Below, one piece after another: positions 54,398 through 63,686 of a stretch of DNA of 64,000 nucleotides; position 1 is the first letter of the stretch; every line of letters starts with the position of its first letter. The stretch lies in assembly GCF_026344035.1 (NCBI RefSeq), contig NZ_JAPKND010000001.1:434001-498000 (forward strand), written 5' to 3'. The stretch comes from Alcaligenes endophyticus. GTDB taxonomy: Bacteria > Pseudomonadota > Gammaproteobacteria > Burkholderiales > Burkholderiaceae_B. The notes below the pieces were generated by a model. That model was given only the letters and a program-made list of their open reading frames with translations, had not been told where the DNA came from and did not search any database. The translations under genes were made by a program, and so were the position numbers.

Positions 54398-55195
54398 TTA
54401 TGGCTCGGTACCGTTTAAGATTGATGGAAGACTGGCGCCACCAGAGCGAAATTTATCTGCATCAATCTGGTGTTTGCGCATTAGCCCCCAAAAAGCCCGC
54501 CTGTGCTTCTGGGCGAACCGTGCCGATTGGGCAATATTGCCTCGATGTCTATCCAGCACAGCGCACAAATACGCCCGTTCAAAACGAGCCACCACTTGTC
54601 CCTTGGCCTCTTTGAAAGAAGCATGCTCAGTAGCATAACGATAGGCTACTGACTGTGCGTAAGCATCTAAACTGCTATCTTCTGGTCGCCCATGGTGCTC
54701 GCCTAAAGCCTGCACCCTAGGTTGCGGGGTACGGGCATAATCATAAGCCGAGCCATATTGTAATGTACCTGCTCCCACTTCTTGCACTAATTGCATCGTG
54801 GGCAAGCGTATTTTGTATATACGCGCACGCAGATCTTGTAAGCACAACGGAGCGCGCAAGTAATCGGATAGGCCTAGGGCGTACAAATCGGACAATGCAG
54901 CGGCTTTGAGCTGATGAGTTAAACCAATCACGGGCACTTTCAACTGCCCAGCGCAAGCACTTAATGCGCGCCGTACCCAAACTAAATTAGCCGTGCTAAT
55001 AGGCAGCAAACAGGCATCATAGCGCTGCAATACGGACACTTGACGCTGCAAAAAAAGATAAGAGTGTTCGAGGCTGCTATCCGGTAAGGGTAATACTTGT
55101 AAACGCAAACGTTCACAAGGCTCGGAGCTTTTAATTAAATGTTCAGCCCAGTCGTTATTGGCGGCTAGCAAAGCACAATCAATGTGGAAACGCAT
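54398..55195 (-). CDS. Fis-type HTH regulator with a receiver-like N-terminus
   Basis: 265 residues; AAGGAG lies 8 bases before ATG 55195. The C-terminal 45 residues form a Fis/NtrC-type helix-turn-helix: FERAYLCAVLDRHRGNIAQSARFAQKHRRAFWGLMRKHQI. Residues 1-125 resemble a response-regulator receiver in size and alternation (YDACLLPISTANLVWVRRAL, VPVIGLTHQLKAAALSDLYALGLSDYLRAPL), but the acidic pocket is not evident. There is no sigma-54 AAA+ domain. Target genes are unknown; it is flanked by hemE and ugd. Confidence 0.75.
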   Translation of the reverse strand: MRFHIDCALLAANNDWAEHLIKSSEPCERLRLQVLPLPDSSLEHSYLFLQRQVSVLQRYDACLLPISTANLVWVRRALSACAGQLKVPVIGLTHQLKAAALSDLYALGLSDYLRAPLCLQDLRARIYKIRLPTMQLVQEVGAGTLQYGSAYDYARTPQPRVQALGEHHGRPEDSSLDAYAQSVAYRYATEHASFKEAKGQVVARFERAYLCAVLDRHRGNIAQSARFAQKHRRAFWGLMRKHQIDADKFRSGGASLPSILNGTEP

Positions 55196-55318
55196 ACTAC
55201 TGACTCCTTAACTGGAATAACAGAGAGAATACGCCTCAATATTACTACTCGAAACAAAATGACACTATTGGTAAAAATGACACCATATCTTAGAAAGTGA
55301 CACAAAAATGTCCTCCTG

Positions 55319-56485
55319 TCAGTCCTGTCCAAATAGATCGCGCGTATAAACTTTGTCTCGTACGTCATCCAGATCTGCGGTGGGACGGTTAGCAAGAATC
55401 ACATCGCTGCGCGCTTTGAAATCAGTTAAATCATGAGTGACTTCGGAGTTAAAAAATAGCGCTTGCTGCAAGCTGGGTTCATACACAATTACAGGCACGC
55501 CGCGAGCTTTAATGCGTTTCATCACCCCTTGTATCGCAGAGGCTCTGAAGTTATCCGACCCGCTTTTCATGACTAAGCGATAGACGCCCACTACCTTAGG
55601 CTCCCGCGCTAATACAGACGCCGCTATGAAATCTTTACGCGTGCTGTTCGCCTCGACAATAGCGCGAATTAAATTACTGGGCACTTTGTCATAATTTGCT
55701 AGAAGTTGTCGTGTATCTTTAGGTAAACAGTACCCTCCGTAGCCAAAAGAAGGGTTGTTGTAATGCTGCCCGATGCGCGGATCTAACCCGACTCCAGAAA
55801 TAATCTGATGGGTATTTAAACCGTGGGTTTCGGCAAAACTATCGAGCTCATTGAAATACGCAACCCGCATAGCTAAATACGTATTAGCAAACAGCTTAAT
55901 GGCTTCCGCTTCGGTGGAACCGGTCAATAAAACCGGCACATCCGCTTTCAATGCTCCTTGTTGCATCAGCTTGGCAAACTGCATGCCACGTGCCGAACGC
56001 TCCCCAACCACAATACGGGACGGATACAAATTATCTCGTAAAGCGCTGCCCTCGCGTAAAAACTCGGGCGAGAAAAATAAGTTACGCGTGCCCAAGCGCT
56101 GACGCAATTTGCGCGTGTACCCTACCGGCACGGTAGATTTAATCACCATGACAGCACTAGGACAAATACGCATGACCTCTTGGGCAACGGCCTCAATACT
56201 GCTGGTATCAAAGCGATTGGTATGAGGGTCGTAATTAGTAGGTGTAGCGATAATGACATAATCGGCCTGCGTATAAGCCTGCACGGGGTCTAACGTGGCG
56301 CTGAACCGCAGCTCGGGCTTAGCCAAGTGGGAGACGATGTCTTGATCTTGAATGGGCGATCGGCCTGCATTGAGACTCTTTACCCTATCGGGTATGACAT
56401 CTAGGGCAATCACTTCGTGCTGCAAGCCCAATAGCATGGCATTTGCCAACCCTACGTAACCCGTACCTACCACCGCTATTTTCAT
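55319..56485 (-). CDS. ugd: UDP-glucose 6-dehydrogenase
   Basis: 388 residues. Oxidises UDP-glucose twice to UDP-glucuronate, precursor of capsule, LPS sugars or aminoarabinose. NAD-binding [13 protein letters not shown] (7-19), [23 protein letters not shown] near 115-123, [11 protein letters not shown] near 139-149, and the catalytic cysteine in [15 protein letters not shown] near 256-270. This is the shorter (about 390-residue) form typical of gammaproteobacterial-type Ugd. Monocistronic and next to the envelope pair at 56.6-58.5 kb. Confidence 0.95.
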   Translation of the reverse strand: MKIAVVGTGYVGLANAMLLGLQHEVIALDVIPDRVKSLNAGRSPIQDQDIVSHLAKPELRFSATLDPVQAYTQADYVIIATPTNYDPHTNRFDTSSIEAVAQEVMRICPSAVMVIKSTVPVGYTRKLRQRLGTRNLFFSPEFLREGSALRDNLYPSRIVVGERSARGMQFAKLMQQGALKADVPVLLTGSTEAEAIKLFANTYLAMRVAYFNELDSFAETHGLNTHQIISGVGLDPRIGQHYNNPSFGYGGYCLPKDTRQLLANYDKVPSNLIRAIVEANSTRKDFIAASVLAREPKVVGVYRLVMKSGSDNFRASAIQGVMKRIKARGVPVIVYEPSLQQALFFNSEVTHDLTDFKARSDVILANRPTADLDDVRDKVYTRDLFGQD

Positions 56486-56660
56486 CGTTGAACGCTCCTT
56501 TAGGCTGATTGCTTAACGCTAAGCCAAGGCTACGTGGCAGGCATGACAAGACGATGGCAACTATCTCATGTCATCGATTAGTCATATCACATACATATGA
56601 AAGTCACACCTAGATGGCTTAATACAAGCTACCACTCGATAGACTCGTTGCCGCCCTTCT

Positions 56661-57425
56661 ATGCCCACCACGTCTCCTATCACCCACTACAGAACCATCT
56701 GGATTTCCGACATACATTTAGGCACAGCCGGCTGCAAGGCTGAGCACTTACTCGATTTCCTACAACGTAATGATGCGGACACCCTGTATCTAGTGGGCGA
56801 TATCGTCGACGGCTGGCGTCTGAAGAAACGTTGGGCTTGGCCTCAAGCACATAATGACGTCGTGCAAAAATTGCTGCGTAAAGTCAGGAAAGGCACAAAG
56901 GTTATTTATATACCTGGTAACCACGATGAGTTTGCACGGCAATTCGATCAACAGTTTTTCGGTGGCATCGAAGTTCGTCTTGAGGCGGAACACACCACTG
57001 TTGATGGTCGACGGTTATGGATAACACATGGCGATCAATTTGATGGCGTCATCCAATACGCCAAGTGGTTAGCCTATCTTGGCGACCAACTCTATACCTT
57101 TATTCTTGCGCTGAATCACTGGTTTAATCGTGCCCGCAATCGTATGGGGTTGGGTTACTGGTCCTTGTCTCAATACCTTAAGCACAAGGTCAAAGACGCT
57201 GTGGCATTCATTTATACCTACGAACAAGTACTGATTAACGAGGCTCGCCGCCGCGGATATGACGGAGTGGTATGCGGTCATATTCACAAAGCTGAAATGC
57301 GTGAAGTGGACGGCATACTCTACTGCAACGATGGCGACTGGGTAGAAAGCCTGACTGCCCTAGTTGAACACCATGATGGTCAATTGGAAATTCTTGACTG
57401 GAGTCTAATCTCCCCCCGCCTATGA
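56661..57425 (+). CDS. LpxH-like metallophosphoesterase (UDP-2,3-diacylglucosamine diphosphatase family)
   Basis: 254 residues. Calcineurin-type metal-binding motifs in order: SDIHLGT (15-21), LVGDIVDGWRL near 43-53, IPGNHDEF near 84-91, THGDQFD near 114-120, and CGHIHKAEMRE near 201-211. It resembles LpxH but is the longer, more distant type usually found fused to or beside a glycosyltransferase. Whether it does the LpxH step or another lipid phosphoesterase step is uncertain. Overlaps the glycosyltransferase gene by 4 bases. Confidence 0.82.
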   Translation: MPTTSPITHYRTIWISDIHLGTAGCKAEHLLDFLQRNDADTLYLVGDIVDGWRLKKRWAWPQAHNDVVQKLLRKVRKGTKVIYIPGNHDEFARQFDQQFFGGIEVRLEAEHTTVDGRRLWITHGDQFDGVIQYAKWLAYLGDQLYTFILALNHWFNRARNRMGLGYWSLSQYLKHKVKDAVAFIYTYEQVLINEARRRGYDGVVCGHIHKAEMREVDGILYCNDGDWVESLTALVEHHDGQLEILDWSLISPRL

Positions 57426-58468
57426 AAATTATGCTTATCACCGATGCTTGGGCACCACAGGTCAATGGTGTCGTGGTTACCTTGCAACAAGTTAGCCAAC
57501 AGCTACTTCAGCTCGGGCACGATGTAAAGATCATTCATCCGGGCTTGTTCCGCACCATGCCGTGCCCCGGTTATGCGGAGATTCGGCTAGCTATTGGCGC
57601 GGGGCGTCAAGTTGCCGCGGCAATACGCCAATTCAAACCGGATGCCTTACATATTGCAACGGAAGGGCCATTAGGCTATGCAGCGTGGCGCTATGCGACC
57701 CGTCATCGCCTAAACTTTACCACTGCCTATCACACCCGTTTTCCCGAATACCTGCATGCTCGCCTACGCTTGCCTACAGCCCTGAGCTATTGTTGGCTTA
57801 GGCGCTTTCACGGAGCAGCCACTCGCACTCTAGTTCCCTCGCCCGGAGTTCGCTCCGACCTCTTAAGGCAAAGCTTCGATGCCAGCAAGCTAGTCTTATG
57901 GACTCGGGGCGTGAATACGCAGCTTTTCCATCCGCACTCTGAAACCCAAACCTGTACGCCTGCCCATGATGGCGAGTCGGCTGTCTTTTTATACGCAGGG
58001 CGATTAGCCATAGAAAAAAACATAGAGGCTTTTTTGAAACTGGATTTACCCGGAAAGAAGTGGGTGGTAGGTGATGGACCACTAAGGGAAAAACTGGAAA
58101 AACGTTATCCCGAAGTATATTTTGCAGGGGCAAAAACGCATGCTGAACTTGCCCATTTTTATCGTATGGCCAGTGTTTTTGTCTTTCCTAGCCAAACGGA
58201 TACATTCGGTCTAGTGCTACTTGAAGCTATGGCTTGTGGCTGCCCTGTAGCAGCCTTACCTGCCGTATCAACGCAGTATGTCTTAGGCAATTCAGGCGCA
58301 GGGCACATTGACGACGACTTACGTACCGCCTGTATTAAAGCGTTAAAGATACCGCGTAGTATTCCCGCGGATTACGCCAAGCAGTTTTCATGGTCCCAAA
58401 CTAGCCAAGGCTTTTTAGACAATTTAGCCCCCATAGAAAGCTCGCCTGCCACGCCAGCTACCGCATAA
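57422..58468 (+). CDS. GT4-family glycosyltransferase
   Basis: 348 residues. Two Rossmann domains of a GT-B enzyme: N-terminal TDAWAPQVNGVVVTLQQV with the acceptor-side AYHTRFPEYLHAR, and C-terminal LYAGRLAIEKNIEAFLKL, VGDGPLREKLE, and the nucleotide-sugar motif FPSQTDTFGLVLLEAMACGCPVAA (ExxxxxxxE type). Resembles alpha-mannosyl/glucosyl transferases acting on lipid or polysaccharide. Coupled to the phosphoesterase gene by a 4-base overlap. A hairpin (GCTACCG/CGGTAGC, 58457-58477) overlaps its stop codon. Confidence 0.88.
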   Translation: MKIMLITDAWAPQVNGVVVTLQQVSQQLLQLGHDVKIIHPGLFRTMPCPGYAEIRLAIGAGRQVAAAIRQFKPDALHIATEGPLGYAAWRYATRHRLNFTTAYHTRFPEYLHARLRLPTALSYCWLRRFHGAATRTLVPSPGVRSDLLRQSFDASKLVLWTRGVNTQLFHPHSETQTCTPAHDGESAVFLYAGRLAIEKNIEAFLKLDLPGKKWVVGDGPLREKLEKRYPEVYFAGAKTHAELAHFYRMASVFVFPSQTDTFGLVLLEAMACGCPVAALPAVSTQYVLGNSGAGHIDDDLRTACIKALKIPRSIPADYAKQFSWSQTSQGFLDNLAPIESSPATPATA

Positions 58469-58511
58469 TGCGGTAGCTTCTGAAGGCTTTTAAAGCTTTA
58501 CTCACTAAGAT

Positions 58512-59753
58512 TTAAGGACGTAAATAGTCGAAAAAACCGGTGATGATAACGGTATTGAAAAAATCAATAAAAAGCGAACCCACTAATGGAATCACAAAAA
58601 AAGCTTTGGCTGAGGGGCCGTTTTTATCCGTAAAGGCTTGCATATTAGCCATGGCATTAGGCGTAGCACCCATACCAAAACCACAATGCCCGGCAGAAAT
58701 CACCACCGCATCGTAATCTTTGCCCATTATGCGGAACGTCACCAAGTAGGCGAAGGCAAACATTAACACCGTTTGGGCTACCAAAATGACCAATAATGGA
58801 CCAGCCACGTCGGCTAGCTCCCATAACTTCATGGACATCAAAGCCATGACCAAGAAGAAGGCCAAGGATACCTCACCCATTATCTCAAACTGACGAGCGG
58901 GCAAAGCATATTTTTTTACATCAATAATATTACGTACTATGGCCGCCACCAGCATGGCCCCTAAATAAGGGGGAAAAACCGTACCTAGCGATGCTAAATA
59001 AGACACCAACACACTGCCTATGCCGACGCAGACCGCCAGAAGCACAACTGAATACAGGGCCATGTCTGCACTGTTTTCACCTTTCTTAGGCTCATCGGTC
59101 GAATCGATGATACTGGCATCTGAGGAGTCTTGAGCGTGCTTTGCGCCAAAATGCATATGAGGCCGGGCTTTCCGCGGCGACACGATTTTGTAATGACGCA
59201 TTAAGCGTAAACCCAAAGGGCCGCCAATAATACAACCCATGACTAAACCCCAGGTGGAAGCAGCCATTGCGGCTGGCAACGCACCTACCGCGCCAGCAGC
59301 TTCCAGCATAGGACCAAACGCACCAGAGGTTCCATGCCCACCAGTCATGGAAATAGAGCCTGCTGCAAGTCCAATTAAAGGGTTAGCTCCTAATAACGTT
59401 GCCAAGCTGACACCCAGCAAGTTCTGTAAAACGACCAAGGTAACCGCACAGCCTAGAAATAAACCAACAGCCACACCACCCTTTTTCAGCAATTCGAAGC
59501 TCGCTGAAAAACCTATCGTGGTAAAGAATATGATCAGTAGAAAATCGCGTATATCGCCATTAAACTCAAGCGTGAACGTATTGTTTAAATAACCTATCAG
59601 GGAAATGATAGAAACAATTAAGCCACCAATAATAGGGCTGGGGATAAAATAGCGTGACAGTATGCTAACGCGATTTTTAATGTACTCACCCAGCACCAAA
59701 AATACGGCCGCAACGCCAAATGTTTGCGCCATATCTAATTCAATCAGCACCAA
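58512..59753 (-). CDS. gltS: Sodium/glutamate symporter
   Basis: 413 residues, two membrane halves with re-entrant glycine-rich loops: AAGSISMTGGHGTSGAFGPMLE near 130-151 and SAGHCGFGMGATPNAMANM near 351-369, both diagnostic of GltS. Imports glutamate with sodium. A His/Asp/Glu-rich cytoplasmic linker lies between the halves. Start is TTG 59753, with AGGAG 6 bases upstream, or GTG 59750 (9 bases). It is convergent with the glycosyltransferase gene. Confidence 0.93.
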   Translation of the reverse strand: MVLIELDMAQTFGVAAVFLVLGEYIKNRVSILSRYFIPSPIIGGLIVSIISLIGYLNNTFTLEFNGDIRDFLLIIFFTTIGFSASFELLKKGGVAVGLFLGCAVTLVVLQNLLGVSLATLLGANPLIGLAAGSISMTGGHGTSGAFGPMLEAAGAVGALPAAMAASTWGLVMGCIIGGPLGLRLMRHYKIVSPRKARPHMHFGAKHAQDSSDASIIDSTDEPKKGENSADMALYSVVLLAVCVGIGSVLVSYLASLGTVFPPYLGAMLVAAIVRNIIDVKKYALPARQFEIMGEVSLAFFLVMALMSMKLWELADVAGPLLVILVAQTVLMFAFAYLVTFRIMGKDYDAVVISAGHCGFGMGATPNAMANMQAFTDKNGPSAKAFFVIPLVGSLFIDFFNTVIITGFFDYLRP

Positions 59754-59947
59754 TCTCTTCTCCTAGCGAGCTACGCCTGCTCTTAATTTTCTGTTAGCAC
59801 AACAAGGCTACATCAACAGGTCAACAAGCGCCTACTAAAAAACGAAAGAAGACGAGACTACCCACCTAAGCTGACGCTAACCTTACCGTTACCTTTATGG
59901 GGAGTATCTGACCCCATATATCCCGGCCTCACACTGTACGTAACAAA

Positions 59948-60913
59948 TTAACGGTCTCGCGTCACAGAAAAATGGCATAACTGTAACAAAGACTGCTGAT
60001 AAGGTCCTGCCGGTATGCCTGCCAACGCTTCCAACGCTAACTGTGCCTCGGCCTCGGCGGCCTGACGGGTGTAGGCCAGTGCGTCGGTCTGCCTGATGGC
60101 CTCAGCAACAGCATCAAAATCGCCCTCGCCTGTTTCGATCGCACTTTTGATCAATTGTGCTTGTTCAGGAGTTCCGACCTCCATGACACGAATCAATGGC
60201 AGGGTAGGCTTACCTTCCCGCAGGTCATCACCTACGTTCTTACCTAAGGAGTCAGCGTCACCGGTGTAATCGAGTACATCGTCAATCAATTGGAAGGCCG
60301 TACCTAAATGACGACCATAAGCAGCCATAGCCTGCTCTTGCTCGGATGACGCACCCGCTACAATGGCCCCGACTTGTGCCGCCGCCTCGAAAAGTTTGGC
60401 GGTTTTATAACGAACCACTTGCAAGTAACGCTCTAGCGAGACATCTGGATCATGCACGTTCAGCAGTTGCAGCACCTCGCCCTCAGCAATGACTGTGGTG
60501 GCCCCAGAAAGAATAGCCATTGCGCGCATAGAGTTGGACTCAACCATCATTTCGAACGAACGCGAATAAAGATAGTCGCCAACCAGAACACTGGCTGCAT
60601 TACCAAATACCGCATTAGCGGTTTGGCGCCCACGTCGCATATCTGAGTCGTCGACCACGTCATCGTGCAGCAAGGTGGCGGTATGGATAAACTCCACCAC
60701 CCCTGCCAATAGATGATGGGTACTGCCCTGATACCCTAAGGCTTTAGCAACTAACAACAACAGAGCGGGCCGCATGCGCTTCCCTCCCCCGCTGACTATG
60801 TACTCACCTATAGTTCGTATTAAGACTACATCCGAATCCAGGCGTTCACGAATGACGACGTCAAGTGCTCGCATGTCGTCGGCTATGGGCTCAATCAGGT
60901 CTGAGAGATTCAA
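59948..60913 (-). CDS. ispB: Octaprenyl (all-trans polyprenyl) diphosphate synthase
   Basis: 321 residues from TTG 60913 (reads MNLSDLIEPIADDM, aligning with the start of E. coli IspB, MNLEKINELTAQDM). Makes the ubiquinone side-chain. First aspartate-rich motif LLHDDVVDDSDMRRG near 80-94, then VLVGDYLYSRSF, second aspartate-rich motif LIDDVLDYTGD near 205-215 and GKNVGDDLREGKPTLPL. An upstream GTG (60928) is possible. Divergent from the DUF815 gene. Confidence 0.93.
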   Translation of the reverse strand: MNLSDLIEPIADDMRALDVVIRERLDSDVVLIRTIGEYIVSGGGKRMRPALLLLVAKALGYQGSTHHLLAGVVEFIHTATLLHDDVVDDSDMRRGRQTANAVFGNAASVLVGDYLYSRSFEMMVESNSMRAMAILSGATTVIAEGEVLQLLNVHDPDVSLERYLQVVRYKTAKLFEAAAQVGAIVAGASSEQEQAMAAYGRHLGTAFQLIDDVLDYTGDADSLGKNVGDDLREGKPTLPLIRVMEVGTPEQAQLIKSAIETGEGDFDAVAEAIRQTDALAYTRQAAEAEAQLALEALAGIPAGPYQQSLLQLCHFSVTRDR

Positions 60914-61096
60914 AACAATTTTCCACACAAGAATTGCCTGACCAAAAATAGTTCGGTCTATGCACAAGCCTGAATTATACGAGTTTGCACAGCTTACTGG
61001 GCCCCAATCTGCACATCCACTCTGCGTTAATCGCTCTGCTTCAGACCTAAATTGGCGATAATAACGTTTTTATCGCTTGATTACACGGAGACTCAT

Positions 61097-61963
61097 TTGA
61101 ATACCCCAGACCTAAGCAACCTAATTCAACGTGCCGAACGCGTGCTAGCCCAACTCGAGGCATGGTTGCCTGCCGCCCCTCCAGCCATTAACTGGGATGC
61201 TCATGCGTTTCGTTGGCGCAAGACTGGTGCACGCGGCTGGCTGGAAAGTGTTCACAATGTGGCCAGCATAGCTAGTGCAGACTTGCAACACATCGACCGC
61301 CAAAAATCCATATTAGATCGCAACACCCGCTTTTTTCTAGAGGGCAAGCCTGCGAATAATGTTTTGATGACTGGCGCACGAGGCACAGGGAAAAGCTCTT
61401 TAGTCAGAGCCATGCTGACGCAATATGCCGATCAAGGCTTACGCCTTATTGAGGTCGACAAAGATGACCTCGGAGACTTGGGCGAAATTATTGATCTCAC
61501 CAAAACACGTTCTGAACGATTCATCATTTTTAGTGATGATCTGTCGTTTGAAGAAGGCGAGGCCGGCTACAAAGCCTTAAAATCTGCGCTAGACGGCTCG
61601 ATAGCTTCTCCCGGGGACAACGTACTAATTTATGCCACCTCTAATCGCCGTCATCTAATGCCTGAGTACATGCAAGAAAACCTGTCTAGTAGCACGTCGG
61701 CCAATGGTGAGATTCACCCAGGTGAAGCGGTAGAAGAAAAAATATCCTTATCCGAACGCTTTGGCCTGTGGTTGTCGTTTTACCCCTTCCGCCAAGACGA
61801 TTATCTAGACATTGTGTACTACTGGCTCAAAGAGTTGGGCTGCCCTGCTGAGCATATCGAATCCTCGCGTACCGAAGCGCTACAGTGGACACTTGAACGC
61901 GGCTCACGCTCAGGCCGGGTAGCGCGCCAGTTCGCCCGCGACTGGACTGCACGCCATGTCTAA
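61097..61963 (+). CDS. DUF815 family AAA ATPase
   Basis: 288 residues from TTG 61097, chosen because GGAG lies 6 bases upstream; an in-frame TTG at 61052 adds 15 unlikely residues. DUF815 ATPase: Walker A MTGARGTGKSSLVRAML near 93-109, Walker B RFIIFSDDLSFEE near 138-150, sensor-like YATSNRRHLMPEYM near 181-194 and RFGLWLSFYPFRQDDYL. Function is unknown across the family, despite wide conservation. It overlaps the next gene by 8 bases. Confidence 0.85.
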   Translation: MNTPDLSNLIQRAERVLAQLEAWLPAAPPAINWDAHAFRWRKTGARGWLESVHNVASIASADLQHIDRQKSILDRNTRFFLEGKPANNVLMTGARGTGKSSLVRAMLTQYADQGLRLIEVDKDDLGDLGEIIDLTKTRSERFIIFSDDLSFEEGEAGYKALKSALDGSIASPGDNVLIYATSNRRHLMPEYMQENLSSSTSANGEIHPGEAVEEKISLSERFGLWLSFYPFRQDDYLDIVYYWLKELGCPAEHIESSRTEALQWTLERGSRSGRVARQFARDWTARHV

Positions 61964-62939
61964 ACCCCACCTAGAGGTCGCGGTAGGCGTTATTCTGCGT
62001 CACGATGGCCATGTGTTACTGGGCAGCCGACCCGCAGGGAAACCTTGGGAAGGCTGGTGGGAGCTACCGGGTGGCAAAATCGAGGCAGGCGAAACCGTGC
62101 TCCAAGCCCTGGCTAGAGAATTAAAAGAAGAGCTGGATATTAGCGTCACGCACGCCGAACCTTGGGTGATATACACCCATGAATATCCTAAAAACACCGT
62201 GCGGCTGCATTTTTATCGTATTCATAATTGGCAAGGTGAACCGCGTGGCCTAGAAGGCCAAGAAATTAAATGGGTAGACCCCCGTAACCCCTCTACCAGT
62301 GGCCCCCTATTGCCTGCGGCCTTACCCCCATTACGCTGGCTGCAATTACCCGAGCAGTATCTGCTCACCTCCATCGGTGAGGCTGAGCAGCTCCCCCTCT
62401 ACTTACAAAAGCTGGAGCAAGCACTACAGTCGGGGCTGCGTATGGTGCAATTTCGCGAGCCTGCTTGGGCCGCACAGACCGGACAAAACCAGGCGATCCA
62501 TGCCGCCTTCCAACAAGTCCTGAGCCTTTGCCATCGCTATCAAGCTCTGTGCCTGATCAATAGCGTGCACCCAGAGGCCTGGTGGCCACAAGCCGATGGA
62601 CTGCATCTGCGTAGCAACGATGCGAGCGCTTGGCAGAGTCGTTTTAGTCATGACGTAAGCCAACGGCAGGGCTTACTGGCTATGTCCACCCATAACGAGG
62701 CAGACATACAAGTAGCCCGCGCACTCAACACGGACTTTATTGTGCTCGGGCACGTGCTGGATACCCCCTCGCACCCCAACTTGGCCGGCATGGGATGGCA
62801 ACAATTTGAACAGCAGCAACAGCATGCAGCCTGTCCGGTATACGCAATAGGGGGGCAGTCTGCCTCGACCTTAGCCACTGCTCAAGCGCATGGTGCCCAT
62901 GGCATTGCGGGCATTCGTCACCTAGTGGGCCAAGCATGA
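61956..62939 (+). CDS. Nudix hydrolase fused to a thiamine-phosphate-synthase-like domain
   Basis: 327 residues, two domains. Residues 1-130: MutT-type Nudix with the Nudix box GGKIEAGETVLQALARELKEEL near 38-59, after WEGWWELPG; such proteins clean 8-oxo-dGTP. Residues 135-327: a TIM-barrel half like ThiE/TenI (QSGLRMVQFREP, ALCLINSVHPEAWWPQADGLHLRSND, FIVLGHVLDTPSHPNLAGMGWQQF, VYAIGGQ...AHGAHGIAGIRHL). The fusion is a recurring architecture in proteobacteria. The C-terminal part keeps the GHV-like and phosphate-site glycines, but activity is unknown. Confidence 0.88.
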   Translation: MSKPHLEVAVGVILRHDGHVLLGSRPAGKPWEGWWELPGGKIEAGETVLQALARELKEELDISVTHAEPWVIYTHEYPKNTVRLHFYRIHNWQGEPRGLEGQEIKWVDPRNPSTSGPLLPAALPPLRWLQLPEQYLLTSIGEAEQLPLYLQKLEQALQSGLRMVQFREPAWAAQTGQNQAIHAAFQQVLSLCHRYQALCLINSVHPEAWWPQADGLHLRSNDASAWQSRFSHDVSQRQGLLAMSTHNEADIQVARALNTDFIVLGHVLDTPSHPNLAGMGWQQFEQQQQHAACPVYAIGGQSASTLATAQAHGAHGIAGIRHLVGQA

Positions 62940-63670
62940 CCTTACCTCAGGCGACTATTTCGGAACATGAAGGCGTACGTTACCTGCACTTAGGCTCTCC
63001 TTGGGTACAAGGTGCCATGCGCCTCGAGACCCCGTGGCAACTGGAGCTAGAATATATACAGCAGATGATGCTTTGGAGTTTATTTCGCCAAGATGTGCGT
63101 CACATTGCCCAATTAGGGCTTGGTGCGGCCAGTCTCACTAAGTTCTGCTACCAGCATTACCCTCAGGCTCAAATCAGCGCCATTGAGCTAAACCCCGAAG
63201 TGATACGTGCCTGTCATCTCCTGTTCGAGCTACCACCCAATGACGGTCGTCTACACGTACTGCAGACCGATGCCCACACGTGGCTAACCACACTCGCTCA
63301 AGAGGGAAAATCGCTGGATGTGTTGCAGGTGGATCTGTACTCAGATCAAGCTGACCACCCTGCTGAAGAGTCTTCAGCGTTTTACCAGGCCTGCTCACAT
63401 GCTTTATCCGAGGACGGCATATTAACGGTCAATGTGCTAGGTAGCTCGTTTGTTCACGCACGCAATATTCAGGCCCTACAAGCGCACTTTGACGCCGTTG
63501 TCTGGCTACCCGAAACACATGACGGCAATATTGTCGTCATCGCTTTCAAACAGGCCCCCAGCATAGATTTTGACGTGTTGTATGAACGGGCAGCACAATT
63601 AGAACAAGCTTGGGGTTTCGCAACCCGTTCATGGGTAGATGGCTTGCTAAGCTGGATGCAAAGCGATTAA
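62936..63670 (+). CDS. Spermidine-synthase-like class I methyltransferase-fold protein
   Basis: 244 residues, overlapping the Nudix gene by 4 bases. Aminopropyltransferase/SpeE-like fold: IAQLGLGAASLTKFCYQHYP near 60-79, the acidic IELNPEVI strand near 83-90, and LDVLQVDLYSDQADHP near 128-143. The usual SpeE proton-donor tyrosine/aspartate set is not clearly kept and there is no decarboxylated-SAM partner gene. It may be a SpeE-like methyltransferase of unknown role. Third gene of the DUF815-Nudix-SpeE-like operon. Confidence 0.75.
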   Translation: MTLPQATISEHEGVRYLHLGSPWVQGAMRLETPWQLELEYIQQMMLWSLFRQDVRHIAQLGLGAASLTKFCYQHYPQAQISAIELNPEVIRACHLLFELPPNDGRLHVLQTDAHTWLTTLAQEGKSLDVLQVDLYSDQADHPAEESSAFYQACSHALSEDGILTVNVLGSSFVHARNIQALQAHFDAVVWLPETHDGNIVVIAFKQAPSIDFDVLYERAAQLEQAWGFATRSWVDGLLSWMQSD

Positions 63671-63686
63671 CCCCCTTGGACAAGTT

